Shown: positions 36,807 to 48,022, counted from the first letter of the stretch. The stretch: 49,910 nucleotides of DNA from Rhodobiaceae bacterium (GCA_018660505.1 JABJKE010000007.1:1-49910), one strand, 5' to 3'. Numbers and translations are program-made. Notes: generated from the letters alone by a model not told the origin.

Positions 36807-37025
36807 TTATATATCTTCCGTGTTGGCCCGTAAATTTAGCGGGCTGGCAAATCACACTTCCGTTGAAGCGTTCGCATTTTGCGCGACATGCGCGATACTT
36901 GAGGGGCATCCCCCTCAAGGCTCAGGCCACCACGGCCTGACCTGACTTAGTGAGGCGAACATAAAGGGATTTAACGACATGTAAAGCGTTTGGTCGCCAG
37001 CCTTTGCTGGCGGGGGCGCCAAACC
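36807..37025 (-). other. Hairpin-rich leader/intergenic region upstream of the DEAD-box helicase
   Basis: This 219-base gap between parE and the helicase holds four inverted repeats. GCCCG/CGGGC around TAAATTTAG lies at 36826-36844. A perfect 9-bp stem CTTGAGGGG/CCCCTCAAG with loop CATC lies at 36898-36919. TCAGGCC/GGCCTGA is at 36922-36940, and CGCCAGC/GCTGGCG with a 4-base loop at 36995-37012. The last, just past the parE stop, lacks a clear T-tract, so it is at most a weak terminator. The others could form a structured 5' leader of the helicase mRNA. Confidence 0.5.
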
Positions 37026-39062
37026 CTAGATATCCAACATGGCGTCGCTGGCAAAGGCGGCGTTTTCTTGGATGAATTTAAAGCGCAATTCGGGTTTGCT
37101 GCCCATTAAATCAGTGACCGTCTGCGCCGTGGCTTTGGCTTCGTCATCTGGAATATGCACCTGCAAAAGCGTGCGCGAGCCGGGCATCATGGTGGTTTCT
37201 TTCAATTGGGCGGGCAGCATTTCGCCGAGCCCTTTAAAGCGGCTGATGTCGACTTTCGCATTGGCGCGAAATTCGGTTTGCAATAATTCTTCCCGATGCT
37301 CATCGTCGCGCGCATAAAAGGTTTTCGCACCCTGGGCCAATCGATATAGCGGCGGCACGGCGATATATAAATGGCCGTTCTCAATAAGCTCTGGCATTTG
37401 CTCATGGAAAAACGTCACCAGCAGCGCCGCGATATGGGCGCCATCGACGTCGGCATCGGTCATGATGATGACTTTCTCATAGCGCAGGCGCGCATTGTCG
37501 TAAGACGCCCCCATGCCACAGCCCAGCGCCAAGACGAGGTCGCCAATTTGTTGGCTTTGCTGCATTTTGGCAGTGGTGGCATTGGCGACGTTTAAAATTT
37601 TACCGCGCAAAGGCAATACCGCTTGATTGCGCCGATTGCGCCCCTGTTTGGCACTGCCGCCCGCGCTGTCGCCCTCGACGATGAAAATTTCAGAGCCTTC
37701 GGATGATTTTTGCGAGCAATCGGCAAGCTTGCCCGGCAGGCGCAATTTGCGAACCGCGGTCTTGCGATTGACGTCGCGTTCTTGGCGACGGCGCACGCGT
37801 TCTTCGGCGCGGTCGATTACCCAGCCGAGCAATTTATCGGCATCGGCTGGCGCCGAGGTTAGATAATGTTCGAAATGGTCGCGCAAGGTGGTTTCGACAA
37901 TTTTCGCGGCTTCGGGCGTGGCCAATTTATCTTTGGTCTGGCCCTGAAACTCTGGCTCGCGGATAAACACAGAAACAAAGGCGGCCGCCGTGCCGATAAC
38001 ATCTTCGGCCGTCAGAATGCTGGCTTTTTTATTGTTAATGCGCTCGCCATAGGCTTTCAGCCCTTTGGTTAAAGCGGCGCGCATGCCTTGTTCATGGGTG
38101 CCGCCTTCAGGCGTTGGCACGGTGTTGCAATAGCTGGCCGACATGCCATCGGCATCGCCAAGTCCCGCCGCCACCCATGTGACCGCCCATTCGACGCTGC
38201 CATGGCCGCCGTCTTTTTTCACTTTGCCAGCAAAAGGTTTGGGCGTCACAACCGTGCGTCCGCCGATTTGCTCGGCCAAATAATCTTGCAGACCATTGGG
38301 GAATTTCAACACGTCTTCGGGCGGGCATTTGGCCTCGTCTTTAATTAGGGCGGGGTCGCACTTCCAGCGAATTTCCACGCCGCCGAACAAATAGGCTTTG
38401 GCTTTGGCCATGGCGTAAAGACGGGCCGGGTCGAAATGAATTTTCCCGAAAATTTCCGTGTCGGGCGTAAAGGTAACCGTGGTGCCGCGTTTGTTTTTGG
38501 CCTCGCCGAGTTTTTGTATCTTGCCGGTCGGTTCGCCGCGCGAAAAGATTTGCTGATAGGCAATCTGATCGCGCGTGACATCGACAATTAATTCAGACGA
38601 CAGCGCATTGACCACCGAGACGCCCACGCCGTGCAAGCCGCCCGATGTATCATAAGCATCGCCGCCAAATTTACCGCCGGCGTGCAGCGTCGTCATAATC
38701 ACTTCAAGAGCTGATTTATCTTTAAACTTAGGGTGCGGGTCTACCGGAATACCGCGGCCATTATCGCGAATGGACAAGCGATTGTCGGCCATTACTTCGA
38801 CTTCAATAAAGCTGGCATATCCTGCCACCGCTTCATCCATCGAGTTATCGATGACCTCGGCAAATAAATGGTGCATGGCGCGGCCGTCGGTGCCGCCGAT
38901 ATACATGCCCGGGCGACGCCGAACGGGCTCTAGCCCTTCCAATACCTCAATGTCGGCAGCGGAATAGGTTTTTTCTGTCTTCTCCGCTTTTTTAGCGGCT
39001 TTCGAGCTGGCCTTTTTGGCCGCAGCAACGGGCTGGTCGCCAAATAAATCTTCCGATGCCAT
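37026..39062 (-). CDS. parE: DNA topoisomerase IV subunit B
   Basis: A 678-residue GHKL ATPase subunit of topoisomerase IV, which decatenates chromosomes with ParC. After a short Ala/Lys-rich N-terminal extension comes EVLEGLEPVRRRPGMYIGG, then the ATP-binding EVIDNSMDEA and DNGRGIPVD motifs, HGVGVSVVNALS, and the TOPRIM domain with EGDSAGGSAKQGR and MTDADVDGAHI. The opening LFGDQP and the overall length fit alphaproteobacterial ParE rather than GyrB, which is about 800 residues. ATG 39062 has GGAG six bases upstream. parC is not in the window. Confidence 0.92.
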   Translation of the reverse strand: MASEDLFGDQPVAAAKKASSKAAKKAEKTEKTYSAADIEVLEGLEPVRRRPGMYIGGTDGRAMHHLFAEVIDNSMDEAVAGYASFIEVEVMADNRLSIRDNGRGIPVDPHPKFKDKSALEVIMTTLHAGGKFGGDAYDTSGGLHGVGVSVVNALSSELIVDVTRDQIAYQQIFSRGEPTGKIQKLGEAKNKRGTTVTFTPDTEIFGKIHFDPARLYAMAKAKAYLFGGVEIRWKCDPALIKDEAKCPPEDVLKFPNGLQDYLAEQIGGRTVVTPKPFAGKVKKDGGHGSVEWAVTWVAAGLGDADGMSASYCNTVPTPEGGTHEQGMRAALTKGLKAYGERINNKKASILTAEDVIGTAAAFVSVFIREPEFQGQTKDKLATPEAAKIVETTLRDHFEHYLTSAPADADKLLGWVIDRAEERVRRRQERDVNRKTAVRKLRLPGKLADCSQKSSEGSEIFIVEGDSAGGSAKQGRNRRNQAVLPLRGKILNVANATTAKMQQSQQIGDLVLALGCGMGASYDNARLRYEKVIIMTDADVDGAHIAALLVTFFHEQMPELIENGHLYIAVPPLYRLAQGAKTFYARDDEHREELLQTEFRANAKVDISRFKGLGEMLPAQLKETTMMPGSRTLLQVHIPDDEAKATAQTVTDLMGSKPELRFKFIQENAAFASDAMLDI

Positions 39063-39134
39063 GGGGCACTCCACACTTGAACTTATCGAATCAGTGGTTA
39101 GTGTAGCCCACAGTCAAAAAATTGGAGTAACAAA

Positions 39135-40463
39135 ATGGCATCGGCAAATATTGAATCAAGTTTAAAGCTACCTTGCGGCGTTGAAATTAAAAATCGCATT
39201 TGCAAAGCGGCGATGACAGAAGGTCTGGCAGACGAGCGCAATCGCGCCACCAAAAAACATAAAACTCTGTATGGGCGTTGGGCAGAAGGCGGCTCGGGCA
39301 TTTTGCTAACCGGCAATGTGCAAGTCGACCATCGCTATCTCGAGCGCCCGGGCAATGTGGTTATCGAAGGCAAACAAACCAAAGCGCAATTGGCCAGCCT
39401 GAAAGCTTTTGCCAAAGCGGGAACCAAAAACAACACCCATCTTTGGATGCAAATCTCGCACGCCGGCCGCCAAACACCCGCCGCCGTCGCGCCCACGCCG
39501 GTGGGCCCGAGCGATGTGCAATTGCAAATGCCAGGGGCCGCTTTCGGCAAGCCGCGCCCGCTGACCCATGACGAAATTCTCGACGTCATCCAACGCTTTG
39601 CCCATGCGGCCGCGACGGCCAAAGAAACCGGATTTACCGGCGTGCAAATCCATGGCGCGCACGGCTATTTAATCTCTGAGTTTCTATCGCCAGACGTCAA
39701 CACAAGAGACGACCAATGGGGCGGCAGTCTAGAAAACCGCGCGCGCTTACTGCTCGAAGTCTTGCGCGCCGTGCGCAAGGCGGTTGGCAAAAATTTCCCC
39801 GTTTCCTTGAAACTCAATTCGGCAGATTTCCAAAAGGGCGGTTTCACCCATGAGGAGTCTATTCAGGTGGCCACTTGGTTGAACGACGAAGGGCTAGACT
39901 TGCTGGAAGTTTCGGGCGGCACTTACGAGCAGCCCAAATTGGTGGGCCTCGATAATCTGACGCTCAATCCCGACCGGGCGGAAGCTTTGCGCGAAAGCAC
40001 AGTGGCTCGCGAGGCTTATTTCCTCGATTATGCGAAAGACATTCGCGCCGTGTTTAAAGGGCCGATGATGGTGACGGGCGGTTTCCGTTCGCGGGCCGGC
40101 ATGGATGCCGCTTTGGGCTCCGATGCTTGCGATATGGTGGGCATTGGTCGCCCGCTTTGTGTCGATACGCAGGTGGTCAATAAGCTACTGTCGGGCGAAG
40201 TAGAAACCACGACCATCTTTGAAAAAAGCATGGAAATTGGGCCGAAGTTTTTGCGTCCGATTTTGGGGCTGAACTCGCCATTTCGTTTGTTTGCCGCGAT
40301 GAACGGCTGGGGACAACAAGGCTGGTGGTGCATTCAATTGCTCCGCATGGGCCGCGGCGAAGAGCCAGATTTAAACCTTGGCGTCTTCAAAGCTTTCACG
40401 AGCTATCAATCCGAAGAGAAAAAAGCCGCCGCTGCCTATAATGCTTATTGGCAGGGCAAATAA
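39135..40463 (+). CDS. NADH:flavin oxidoreductase (Old Yellow Enzyme family)
   Basis: A 442-residue FMN TIM-barrel ene-reductase. Recognisable segments are LKLPCGVEIKNRICKAAM at the start, the substrate/flavin segment MQISHAGRQTP, FTGVQIHGAHGYLISEFLSP, the DQWGGSLENRARLLLEV block and a phosphate-binding MVTGGFRSRAGMDAAL near the C-terminus. It lacks the extra Fe-S and FAD domains of 2,4-dienoyl-CoA reductase. The C-terminal 60 residues (WGQQGWWCIQLLRMGRG) are a less familiar extension. GGAG precedes the ATG. Physiological substrate unknown. Confidence 0.88.
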   Translation: MASANIESSLKLPCGVEIKNRICKAAMTEGLADERNRATKKHKTLYGRWAEGGSGILLTGNVQVDHRYLERPGNVVIEGKQTKAQLASLKAFAKAGTKNNTHLWMQISHAGRQTPAAVAPTPVGPSDVQLQMPGAAFGKPRPLTHDEILDVIQRFAHAAATAKETGFTGVQIHGAHGYLISEFLSPDVNTRDDQWGGSLENRARLLLEVLRAVRKAVGKNFPVSLKLNSADFQKGGFTHEESIQVATWLNDEGLDLLEVSGGTYEQPKLVGLDNLTLNPDRAEALRESTVAREAYFLDYAKDIRAVFKGPMMVTGGFRSRAGMDAALGSDACDMVGIGRPLCVDTQVVNKLLSGEVETTTIFEKSMEIGPKFLRPILGLNSPFRLFAAMNGWGQQGWWCIQLLRMGRGEEPDLNLGVFKAFTSYQSEEKKAAAAYNAYWQGK

Positions 40464-40479
40464 TCCGAGAGGACACGCC

Positions 40480-41322
40480 ATGACAAATAAATGGAAACAA
40501 GGCGTTGCGGCTTTGCTATTTGCCGCCACTTTGGCCGCCTGTAGCCCGCAAAATCAAGGGCCCAAATTATTTGTCATGGATTGCGGTTCGCTGACGCTGA
40601 AAAACATTGCAGGCTTCGGCCTGACCAATGACGACACGCCCGTGCGCACGCTGTTTGTGCCGTGTTACCTGATACAACATAAAGGCAAATCCATGTTGTG
40701 GGAGGCGGGGCTGCCGCTCGATTTCGTGGGCGCGGGCAAAGTCGATTTAGCGGCGCTTCCGGGGGCCTATGTCGAGTATGCGGTGTCGCTGGTAGACCAA
40801 TTGGCGGGCGTGGATATCACGCCGGCCGATGTCGATTATATCGCGCTCTCGCATTTGCATTTTGACCATATTGGCGCGGCCAACCTGTTTGCGGGCGCCA
40901 CCTGGCTGGTGCAGCGCAGCGAGCACGAAGTGGCGTTTGGCGAGAGAGCCAATCCAGCTTTTGTGCCGCAATATTATAGCGCGCTCGAAGCCGCCGAGAC
41001 GCAAGTTCTCGATGGTGACCATGATGTGTTCGGTGATGGCAAAGTGCGCTTAATCTCGCTTCCAGGCCACACGCCGGGCCATATGGCGTTAGCGCTGGAT
41101 ATGCAGGAGACGGGCAAGCTGGTTTTATCGGGCGATCTGTATCATTTCAAACGGTCGCGCGAGCTGAAATCCGTGCCTGTGTTTAACCATGACGTCGAAG
41201 ACACGCATAGCTCGATGGACAAACTCGAGACCCTGCTGGCCGAAACAGGCGCCAGCTTGTGGATTGAGCACGATATGGAATTGGCTCGCACGCTGAAAAA
41301 AGCACCTGATTTTTATCAGTAA
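40480..41322 (+). CDS. Lipoprotein metallo-beta-lactamase-fold hydrolase (lactonase-like)
   Basis: A 280-residue lipoprotein: hydrophobic signal followed by lipobox L-A-A-C21. The mature part is a metallo-beta-lactamase fold with H125-x-H127-x-D129-H130, H197 in LPGHTPGH, D219 in LSGDLYHF and H264 in WIEHDME, a complete dinuclear zinc site. The layout resembles the AttM/AhlD N-acylhomoserine lactonase group, so it may open lactones in the periplasm, but the substrate cannot be fixed from sequence. It follows the Old Yellow Enzyme gene by 16 bases with GAGAGGA upstream, probably one operon. A longer in-frame start at 40378 inside the previous gene is rejected. Confidence 0.82.
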   Translation: MTNKWKQGVAALLFAATLAACSPQNQGPKLFVMDCGSLTLKNIAGFGLTNDDTPVRTLFVPCYLIQHKGKSMLWEAGLPLDFVGAGKVDLAALPGAYVEYAVSLVDQLAGVDITPADVDYIALSHLHFDHIGAANLFAGATWLVQRSEHEVAFGERANPAFVPQYYSALEAAETQVLDGDHDVFGDGKVRLISLPGHTPGHMALALDMQETGKLVLSGDLYHFKRSRELKSVPVFNHDVEDTHSSMDKLETLLAETGASLWIEHDMELARTLKKAPDFYQ

Positions 41323-41331
41323 AAATATTTG

Positions 41332-41910
41332 TTACTCTAGGTCTGAACTCAATCGCGTCTCAAAGAAAAAACGCCCGATAATCATGTCTAGAGTTTGATA
41401 AACTCCCCAGCCCATCAGTCCCCAAGTCATAATTGTCAAGAATGGTATCCACGCTGCTCCGAAAATGATTGCCTTAAATATACCCTCGCCATCGCGAGTA
41501 TGGGAATAAGGATTATCACCTTTTATTTTGCTCATTATGCCTAATATGGCGATACCCATAGGCATAATTGACAATAGGTATATAGGGAGAACTAGATAAC
41601 TATATTCGTAATAAATGCTGGGAAGTTTGGCTTCTAAGTAGAGGCCTGATACTGGCCCAGCCAAAGTAATGCTGAACAGCAGACCGCTCAGTATGATGGA
41701 AGATACTATGTTCACAGCATCGAGCCATCGGCGTATTCTTAGGCTTCTGGTTAGTTTGTTTTCTGCCAAAGAGATTTGAGATTCTTGGTTCCGCACTGCA
41801 CAATAAAGCACTTTTTCGTTGGCTTTAAACCATCGCTTGTAAGGGTCGATTAACCCATAGACGGTAACAATATCGTTGTCGGACTGGAGCGGCTCGGTAA
41901 AAAACACCAT
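41332..41910 (-). CDS. Hypothetical multi-pass membrane protein
   Basis: A 192-residue protein I do not recognise. After a soluble N-terminal part of about 65 residues it has hydrophobic segments at about 66-88 (VNIVSSIILSGLLFSITLAG), 105-125 (YLVLPIYLLSIMPMGIAILGI) and 150-175 (IIFGAAWIPFLTIMTWGLMGW). Base composition is clearly more AT-rich than its neighbours. ATG 41910 is preferred because GGGAAG lies 4 bases upstream; in-frame starts at 41922 and 41958 (GTG) lack a site. It converges on the lactonase-like gene 9 bases away. Confidence 0.65.
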   Translation of the reverse strand: MVFFTEPLQSDNDIVTVYGLIDPYKRWFKANEKVLYCAVRNQESQISLAENKLTRSLRIRRWLDAVNIVSSIILSGLLFSITLAGPVSGLYLEAKLPSIYYEYSYLVLPIYLLSIMPMGIAILGIMSKIKGDNPYSHTRDGEGIFKAIIFGAAWIPFLTIMTWGLMGWGVYQTLDMIIGRFFFETRLSSDLE

Positions 41911-42026
41911 TTTTCTTCCCATTATTTTTATTATTTGGCAGCTCAACTTTGTTGGCACGTTTTCAAGCTATGTGAAAATCAAACCTAAGTAAACATATCT
42001 AGCCACGTCGCTTCTCATTTACCCCC

Positions 42027-42060
42027 AAACGACAAACGGCCCCTCATTGCTGAGGAGCCG
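42027..42060 (-). terminator. Rho-independent terminator of glnA
   Basis: On the minus strand, 49 bases after the glnA stop, CGGCTCCTCA pairs with TGAGGGGCCG around a GCAA tetraloop (one G-T mismatch position), followed by TTTGTCGTTT. This is a strong stem with a T-rich tail. Confidence 0.8.
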
Positions 42061-42109
42061 CCCTGTTGGCGCGTCGTGGAACGCACCAGCATCTCGTGTC
42101 GTCTAAAGC

Positions 42110-43519
42110 TTAGACGCTGTAATACATGTCGAACTCTACTGGATGCGGCGTGTGCTCGAAGCGATAAACTTCTTCCCACTTCAGTTCCAGATAGGCGTCG
42201 ATTTGGTCGTCGTCCATAACATTGCCTTTTTTCAGGAAGTCACGGTCTTCGTCCAAAGCCACCAGAGCTTCGCGCAAGGAACCACAGACTTGTGGAACAT
42301 TGGCCAGCTCTTCGGGTGGCAATTCATATAGATCTTTATCCATCGCTTCGCCCGGATCGATTTTGTTTTCGATACCGTCAAGGCCGGCCATCAACATGGC
42401 GCTGAATGCCAGATACGGATTGGCGGTCGGGTCTGGGAAACGAATTTCCACACGCTTGCCAGGTGCCGAAGTGGCAAATGGAATGCGGCAAGAAGCGGAG
42501 CGGTTACGCGCCGAATAGGCCAGAAGAACCGGTGCTTCAAAACCCGGGATGAGACGCTTGTAGGAGTTGGTGGATGGATTGGTCAAAGCGTTCAACGCGC
42601 GGGCATGTTTGATGATGCCGCCGATGTAATAGAGGCAATCTTGGCTGAGGTCGGCATATTTGTCGCCAGCGAAAAGCGGCTTGCCGTCTTTCCAAATCGA
42701 CTGGTGACAGTGCATGCCTGTGCCATTATCGCCAGCCACTGGCTTTGGCATAAAGGTGGCGGATTTGCCATAGGCGTGGGCCACATTATGCACCACATAT
42801 TTATACAATTGCAGGTCATCGGCGATGCTTGTCATGGTGCCGAATTTCAGGCCCAGCTCGTGTTGCGCGGCCGCCACTTCGTGGTGATGCTTTTCAACTT
42901 TGAGTCCCATGTCTTTCATCACGCCGAGCATTTCGCCGCGTAGGTCTTGGCCGCTGTCGATTGGGTTGACGGGGAAATAGCCGCCCTTGGTGCGCGGACG
43001 GTGACCCATGTTGCCGGCTTCATATTCGGTGCCGGAATTGTCTGGCAGCTCTACGCTATCGAGCGCAAAGCCTGTGTTGTAAGGCTCGTTGGAGAAGCGC
43101 ACGTCGTCGAAGACAAAGAATTCGGCTTCGGGGCCGAAGTAAACCGTGTCGCCAATGCCGGTTGATTTAAGATATTCTTCGGCGCGAAGCGAGGTCGAGC
43201 GGGGGTCGCGATTATAGGCTTCGCGTGAATTTGGCTCGAGAATATTGCAGAACAAAGTCAGCGTTTGCTGTGCGTAGAACGGGTCTAGGCGGGCGGTCGA
43301 GCAATCTGGCATGAGCACCATGTCGGACTCGTTAATGGCTTTCCAGCCCGCAATGGAGGAGCCGTCGAACATTGTGCCTTCGGCGAAGAAATCGTCATCG
43401 ACGAGGTCGATATCGAGCGTCAAGTGCTGCATTTTCCCGCGCGGGTCGGTAAAGCGAACGTCGACATATTGGACATCATTGTCCTTGATCATTTTTTGAA
43501 CGGTAGCTGCATCTGACAT
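42110..43519 (-). CDS. glnA: Glutamine synthetase type I
   Basis: A 469-residue GS that makes glutamine from glutamate, ammonia and ATP, and forms a dodecamer. Signature segments: [29 protein letters not shown], the metal/substrate block [14 protein letters not shown] and the ATP-loop [10 protein letters not shown]. The adenylylation site Y398 in [10 protein letters not shown] matches Y397 of the mature E. coli enzyme. Start [10 protein letters not shown] at 43519 has GGAG upstream; the frame stays open to 43693, but that extension would overlap glnB and is unlike GS. It is transcribed with glnB from a sigma-54 promoter. Confidence 0.96.
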   Translation of the reverse strand: MSDAATVQKMIKDNDVQYVDVRFTDPRGKMQHLTLDIDLVDDDFFAEGTMFDGSSIAGWKAINESDMVLMPDCSTARLDPFYAQQTLTLFCNILEPNSREAYNRDPRSTSLRAEEYLKSTGIGDTVYFGPEAEFFVFDDVRFSNEPYNTGFALDSVELPDNSGTEYEAGNMGHRPRTKGGYFPVNPIDSGQDLRGEMLGVMKDMGLKVEKHHHEVAAAQHELGLKFGTMTSIADDLQLYKYVVHNVAHAYGKSATFMPKPVAGDNGTGMHCHQSIWKDGKPLFAGDKYADLSQDCLYYIGGIIKHARALNALTNPSTNSYKRLIPGFEAPVLLAYSARNRSASCRIPFATSAPGKRVEIRFPDPTANPYLAFSAMLMAGLDGIENKIDPGEAMDKDLYELPPEELANVPQVCGSLREALVALDEDRDFLKKGNVMDDDQIDAYLELKWEEVYRFEHTPHPVEFDMYYSV

Positions 43520-43568
43520 TTGTAATCTCCAAAAACGGGTCAGTGAATCGTAATCTTTGTTAAGCGTC

Positions 43569-45287
<1,719 letters not shown>

Positions 45288-45384
45288 ACTTGATTGAGAA
45301 ATTGAGAATGGCCTTACGCCTTTAAGAACTGGCAGTTTTTGCCAATCGCTTAGCTTAAAAATTCACAGCTAAATGTTTCCTTAG

Positions 45385-46293
45385 TCACTTTCCATCCCCC
45401 ATTGCGATTTTTTTGCGCGACAAATAGCCTGCAATGGCGGAGCAGATTGAGAAAGCAAGTAAAGCTTCATCACGAGAGATGTTTGACGATGCAGCCTTTG
45501 TCTGTGGTTGGCCATGACGAACCGTGCCGCTTGCATAGCCATATAATTTGTTAATACCTTCTTTAAGCGGTTGGCTATTAAGCAAGTTCTGTTTCTCTAG
45601 GGCGGCGAGAGCTGGGCCAAGTGTGTTTTCCCCCGTGAGGTCTCGAGCAATGGCTTCAACTGCGTGAACGCTTTTCGCTAGGCCATCAGAAAACTGCCCA
45701 GCATTAATGTTGCCCGCCGCGTCTCGTAAATGTTGATGGGCGATGGTAAACCCTGATTGATGAACTTGTTCGAGAGCCTCAATAGTTGCCTCGGCACTTT
45801 CGGGTGCCTCTATAGGAATAATGCAGATGGGATTGGCGGATTTATCAAGAGCATATGGTGCGAGGCCTCTATCGAAGACATTAGAAATTCTATCGAAGAC
45901 AGTTTCGTTTGGACTGCGCAAGACTAACTCGCAAAAACTAAGCACGTGTGAGAAATGACCATCAACAATCAAATCGCCAATTAGCTTCTGAACGATTCTT
46001 GCATCTTCTATAATTTCGTTGCTCTTCTTTCTCAGGATTTGGGTTTGGGTGATTTTGCTTACTACCTTCCAAGAAATGCCTATTGGTGTTTTTTTTAAAT
46101 AATCAAGTCGAGTTTTACGATTATTCTTTAACGTAGCAATTGCTTCTCCAATTTCTAGGTTGACCACATCATAAATTGCATCTCTAAACTCTTTGCATAA
46201 TTCATGATTGGTAACGTCTGGAAGCGGCTGATAACCATATCGCTCCGCAAATAAGAGCCATCGATTTTCAACCTGATTTTTTTTCTCATTCAT
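45385..46293 (-). CDS. AbiJ-NTD4/HEPN-like protein, candidate antiphage factor
   Basis: A 302-residue soluble protein, AT-rich compared with its surroundings. The N-terminus (LLFAERYGYQPLPD then LCKEFRDAIYDVV) resembles the AbiJ_NTD4 class. The C-terminal part, SVHAVEAIARDLTGENTLGPAL then KLYGYASGTVRHGQ and ALLAFSICSAIAGYL, resembles the HEPN-like end of the same proteins, where a (S/D)xxGIRH segment is usual; here it is SGTVRH259-260. Such proteins are linked to abortive infection, probably through RNA cleavage (family knowledge). ATG 46293 has AGAAGG 7 bases upstream. It stands alone between housekeeping genes. Assignment is from memory of motifs, not a search. Confidence 0.55.
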   Translation of the reverse strand: MNEKKNQVENRWLLFAERYGYQPLPDVTNHELCKEFRDAIYDVVNLEIGEAIATLKNNRKTRLDYLKKTPIGISWKVVSKITQTQILRKKSNEIIEDARIVQKLIGDLIVDGHFSHVLSFCELVLRSPNETVFDRISNVFDRGLAPYALDKSANPICIIPIEAPESAEATIEALEQVHQSGFTIAHQHLRDAAGNINAGQFSDGLAKSVHAVEAIARDLTGENTLGPALAALEKQNLLNSQPLKEGINKLYGYASGTVRHGQPQTKAASSNISRDEALLAFSICSAIAGYLSRKKIAMGDGK

Positions 46294-46468
46294 GCCCAAA
46301 CCTTCTAGTTTAGTTTTTTTGTTTCAGTCGGCTTCGGGACGTTACCCTTTCGCCGTTTGAAAATCAAAGCAATCAAGGCTCAATGCCGCGTTGCCAGCCA
46401 AGATTTGCATTATTCACTTGAACCCGAACAAAGCGGCCTTAAACTCTCGGCCAACAGGAGATAGATTC

Positions 46469-48013
46469 ATGGTGAACGACAATACCCCGATTTTAATTGG
46501 CGCTGGCTTAACGGTGCAAAAGGAAAAAGACATCGAAAAAGTGAAGTCGCCCTTGGCTTTGCTAACCCAAGCCGGCGAGGCCGCTTTGGCCGATGCAGGC
46601 GGCACCGCCAAGCAAAACATCGATACCGTGGCCGGCATTCGGTTTGTAACCGACAGCCCCGAAGGCCGCGATTTGCCCATCGGGCGCTATAACAACATCG
46701 GCCTTAGCGTGGCGCGTGAATTGGGGCTTTCGCCCAGCCAAGCGCTGGTGGCGGCGACGGGCGGCAATTCTCCGCAAATGATGATCAATGATATCGCCGA
46801 ACGCATCGCCAAGGGCAGCGTCGGCGCGGCGCTTTTGGTTGGCGGCGAGGGGCTCGGCTCGATTATGCGAGTGCTGGGGCAGGGCGCAGATTTCTCGGAC
46901 AAGCCCGGTTGGAACGATACCGTGGACGGCCCGCGCGAAGAAGTGGGCATTGAAAAAGACGGCTGCCTGCCCGTCGAGGGACGCCATGGGCTTTATTATC
47001 CGGTGAATTATTATCCGATATTTGAAAACGCGCTGCGCCATCATTTGGGCCGCGATATCCCCTCGCATATGCAAAAACTCGGCGAGATGATGCAGCCGTT
47101 CACCGAAGTGGCGGCGCAAAATCCGTATAGCTGGTTTCCGGTGGCGCGCTCGGCGGCTGAGATTTCCACCGTCAGCGATGCCAATCGTCTGGTCGGCTAT
47201 CCGTATCCCAAATATATGAATTCGGTCATTCGCGTCGACCAAGCCTCGGCCGTGGTGCTGACCTCGGTTGGCAAAGCGCGCGAGATGGGCATTGACGAGG
47301 GCAATTGGGTTTATCTGCACGGCTGTGCCGAAGCCAATGACATTTGGAACCCCATCGAGCGCCCCGAGCTGCATCGCAGCCACGCCATGAAAGCCATGGC
47401 CGAATTGGCGCTGGATATGGCGGGCTGGAGCGTCGCCGATATCGATTATTTCGATCTCTATTCGTGCTTCCCCGTGGCGGTAGAAGTGGCCTGCCGCGAG
47501 ATGGGCATCGCCGAAGACGACCCGCGCCCGTTCACCATCACCGGCGGCTTGCCGTATTTCGGCGGCGCGGGCAATGCCTATACGCTGATGTCGGTGGCGC
47601 AAATGGCGCAAAAGCTGCGGGCCAATCCGGGCAGCAAAGGGTTTTGCAATGGCAATGGCTGGTTTTTGACCAAACATTCATTGGGGCTTTATTCCACCAC
47701 GCCGTTTGAGGGCGACTGGCAACGCCAAGCGCCCAGCGTGCTGCAAGGCAAAATTGACGCCATGGAACGCCTGAGCGTCGATGAAACGCCCCACGGCATC
47801 GGCACGATTGAAAGCTATACGGTGTCGCATGTGGCTGGCAAACCGCCCGAGGGCATTTTGATTGGCCGCATGGAAGCCACGGGGCATCGGTTTTGCGCCT
47901 ACATGACGCACGAGGGCGAGCATGTGCAAGCGCTGATGCACGACGACGCCATTGGCCTGCGCGGCACGCTGAGCAGCGCCGATGGTATCAACACGTTCAC
48001 CCCCGCCGCTTAA
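46469..48013 (+). CDS. Thiolase-like acetyl-CoA acetyltransferase (type 1 thiolase-like protein)
   Basis: A 514-residue thiolase-fold protein, longer than degradative thiolases. The N-terminus DNTPILIGAGLTVQKE and the central DYFDLYSCFPVAVEVACREMGI block are typical of the thiolase-like protein type 1 group. GLPYFGGAGNAYTLMSV takes the place of the usual GHPIG motif. An extra C-terminal domain (about 425-514, GTIESYTVSHVAGKPPEGILIGR) fits the add-on domain of that group. The ordinary active-site cysteine context (CxSG) is not seen near residue 90, so catalysis may differ from standard thiolases. AGGAG precedes the ATG. Confidence 0.8.
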   Translation: MVNDNTPILIGAGLTVQKEKDIEKVKSPLALLTQAGEAALADAGGTAKQNIDTVAGIRFVTDSPEGRDLPIGRYNNIGLSVARELGLSPSQALVAATGGNSPQMMINDIAERIAKGSVGAALLVGGEGLGSIMRVLGQGADFSDKPGWNDTVDGPREEVGIEKDGCLPVEGRHGLYYPVNYYPIFENALRHHLGRDIPSHMQKLGEMMQPFTEVAAQNPYSWFPVARSAAEISTVSDANRLVGYPYPKYMNSVIRVDQASAVVLTSVGKAREMGIDEGNWVYLHGCAEANDIWNPIERPELHRSHAMKAMAELALDMAGWSVADIDYFDLYSCFPVAVEVACREMGIAEDDPRPFTITGGLPYFGGAGNAYTLMSVAQMAQKLRANPGSKGFCNGNGWFLTKHSLGLYSTTPFEGDWQRQAPSVLQGKIDAMERLSVDETPHGIGTIESYTVSHVAGKPPEGILIGRMEATGHRFCAYMTHEGEHVQALMHDDAIGLRGTLSSADGINTFTPAA

Positions 48014-48022
48014 GGAGTTCGC

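Noticed and set aside
36995-37012. Strong terminator after parE
   Set aside because: A 7-bp stem exists but no T-tract follows on the minus strand; kept only as part of the hairpin-rich region.
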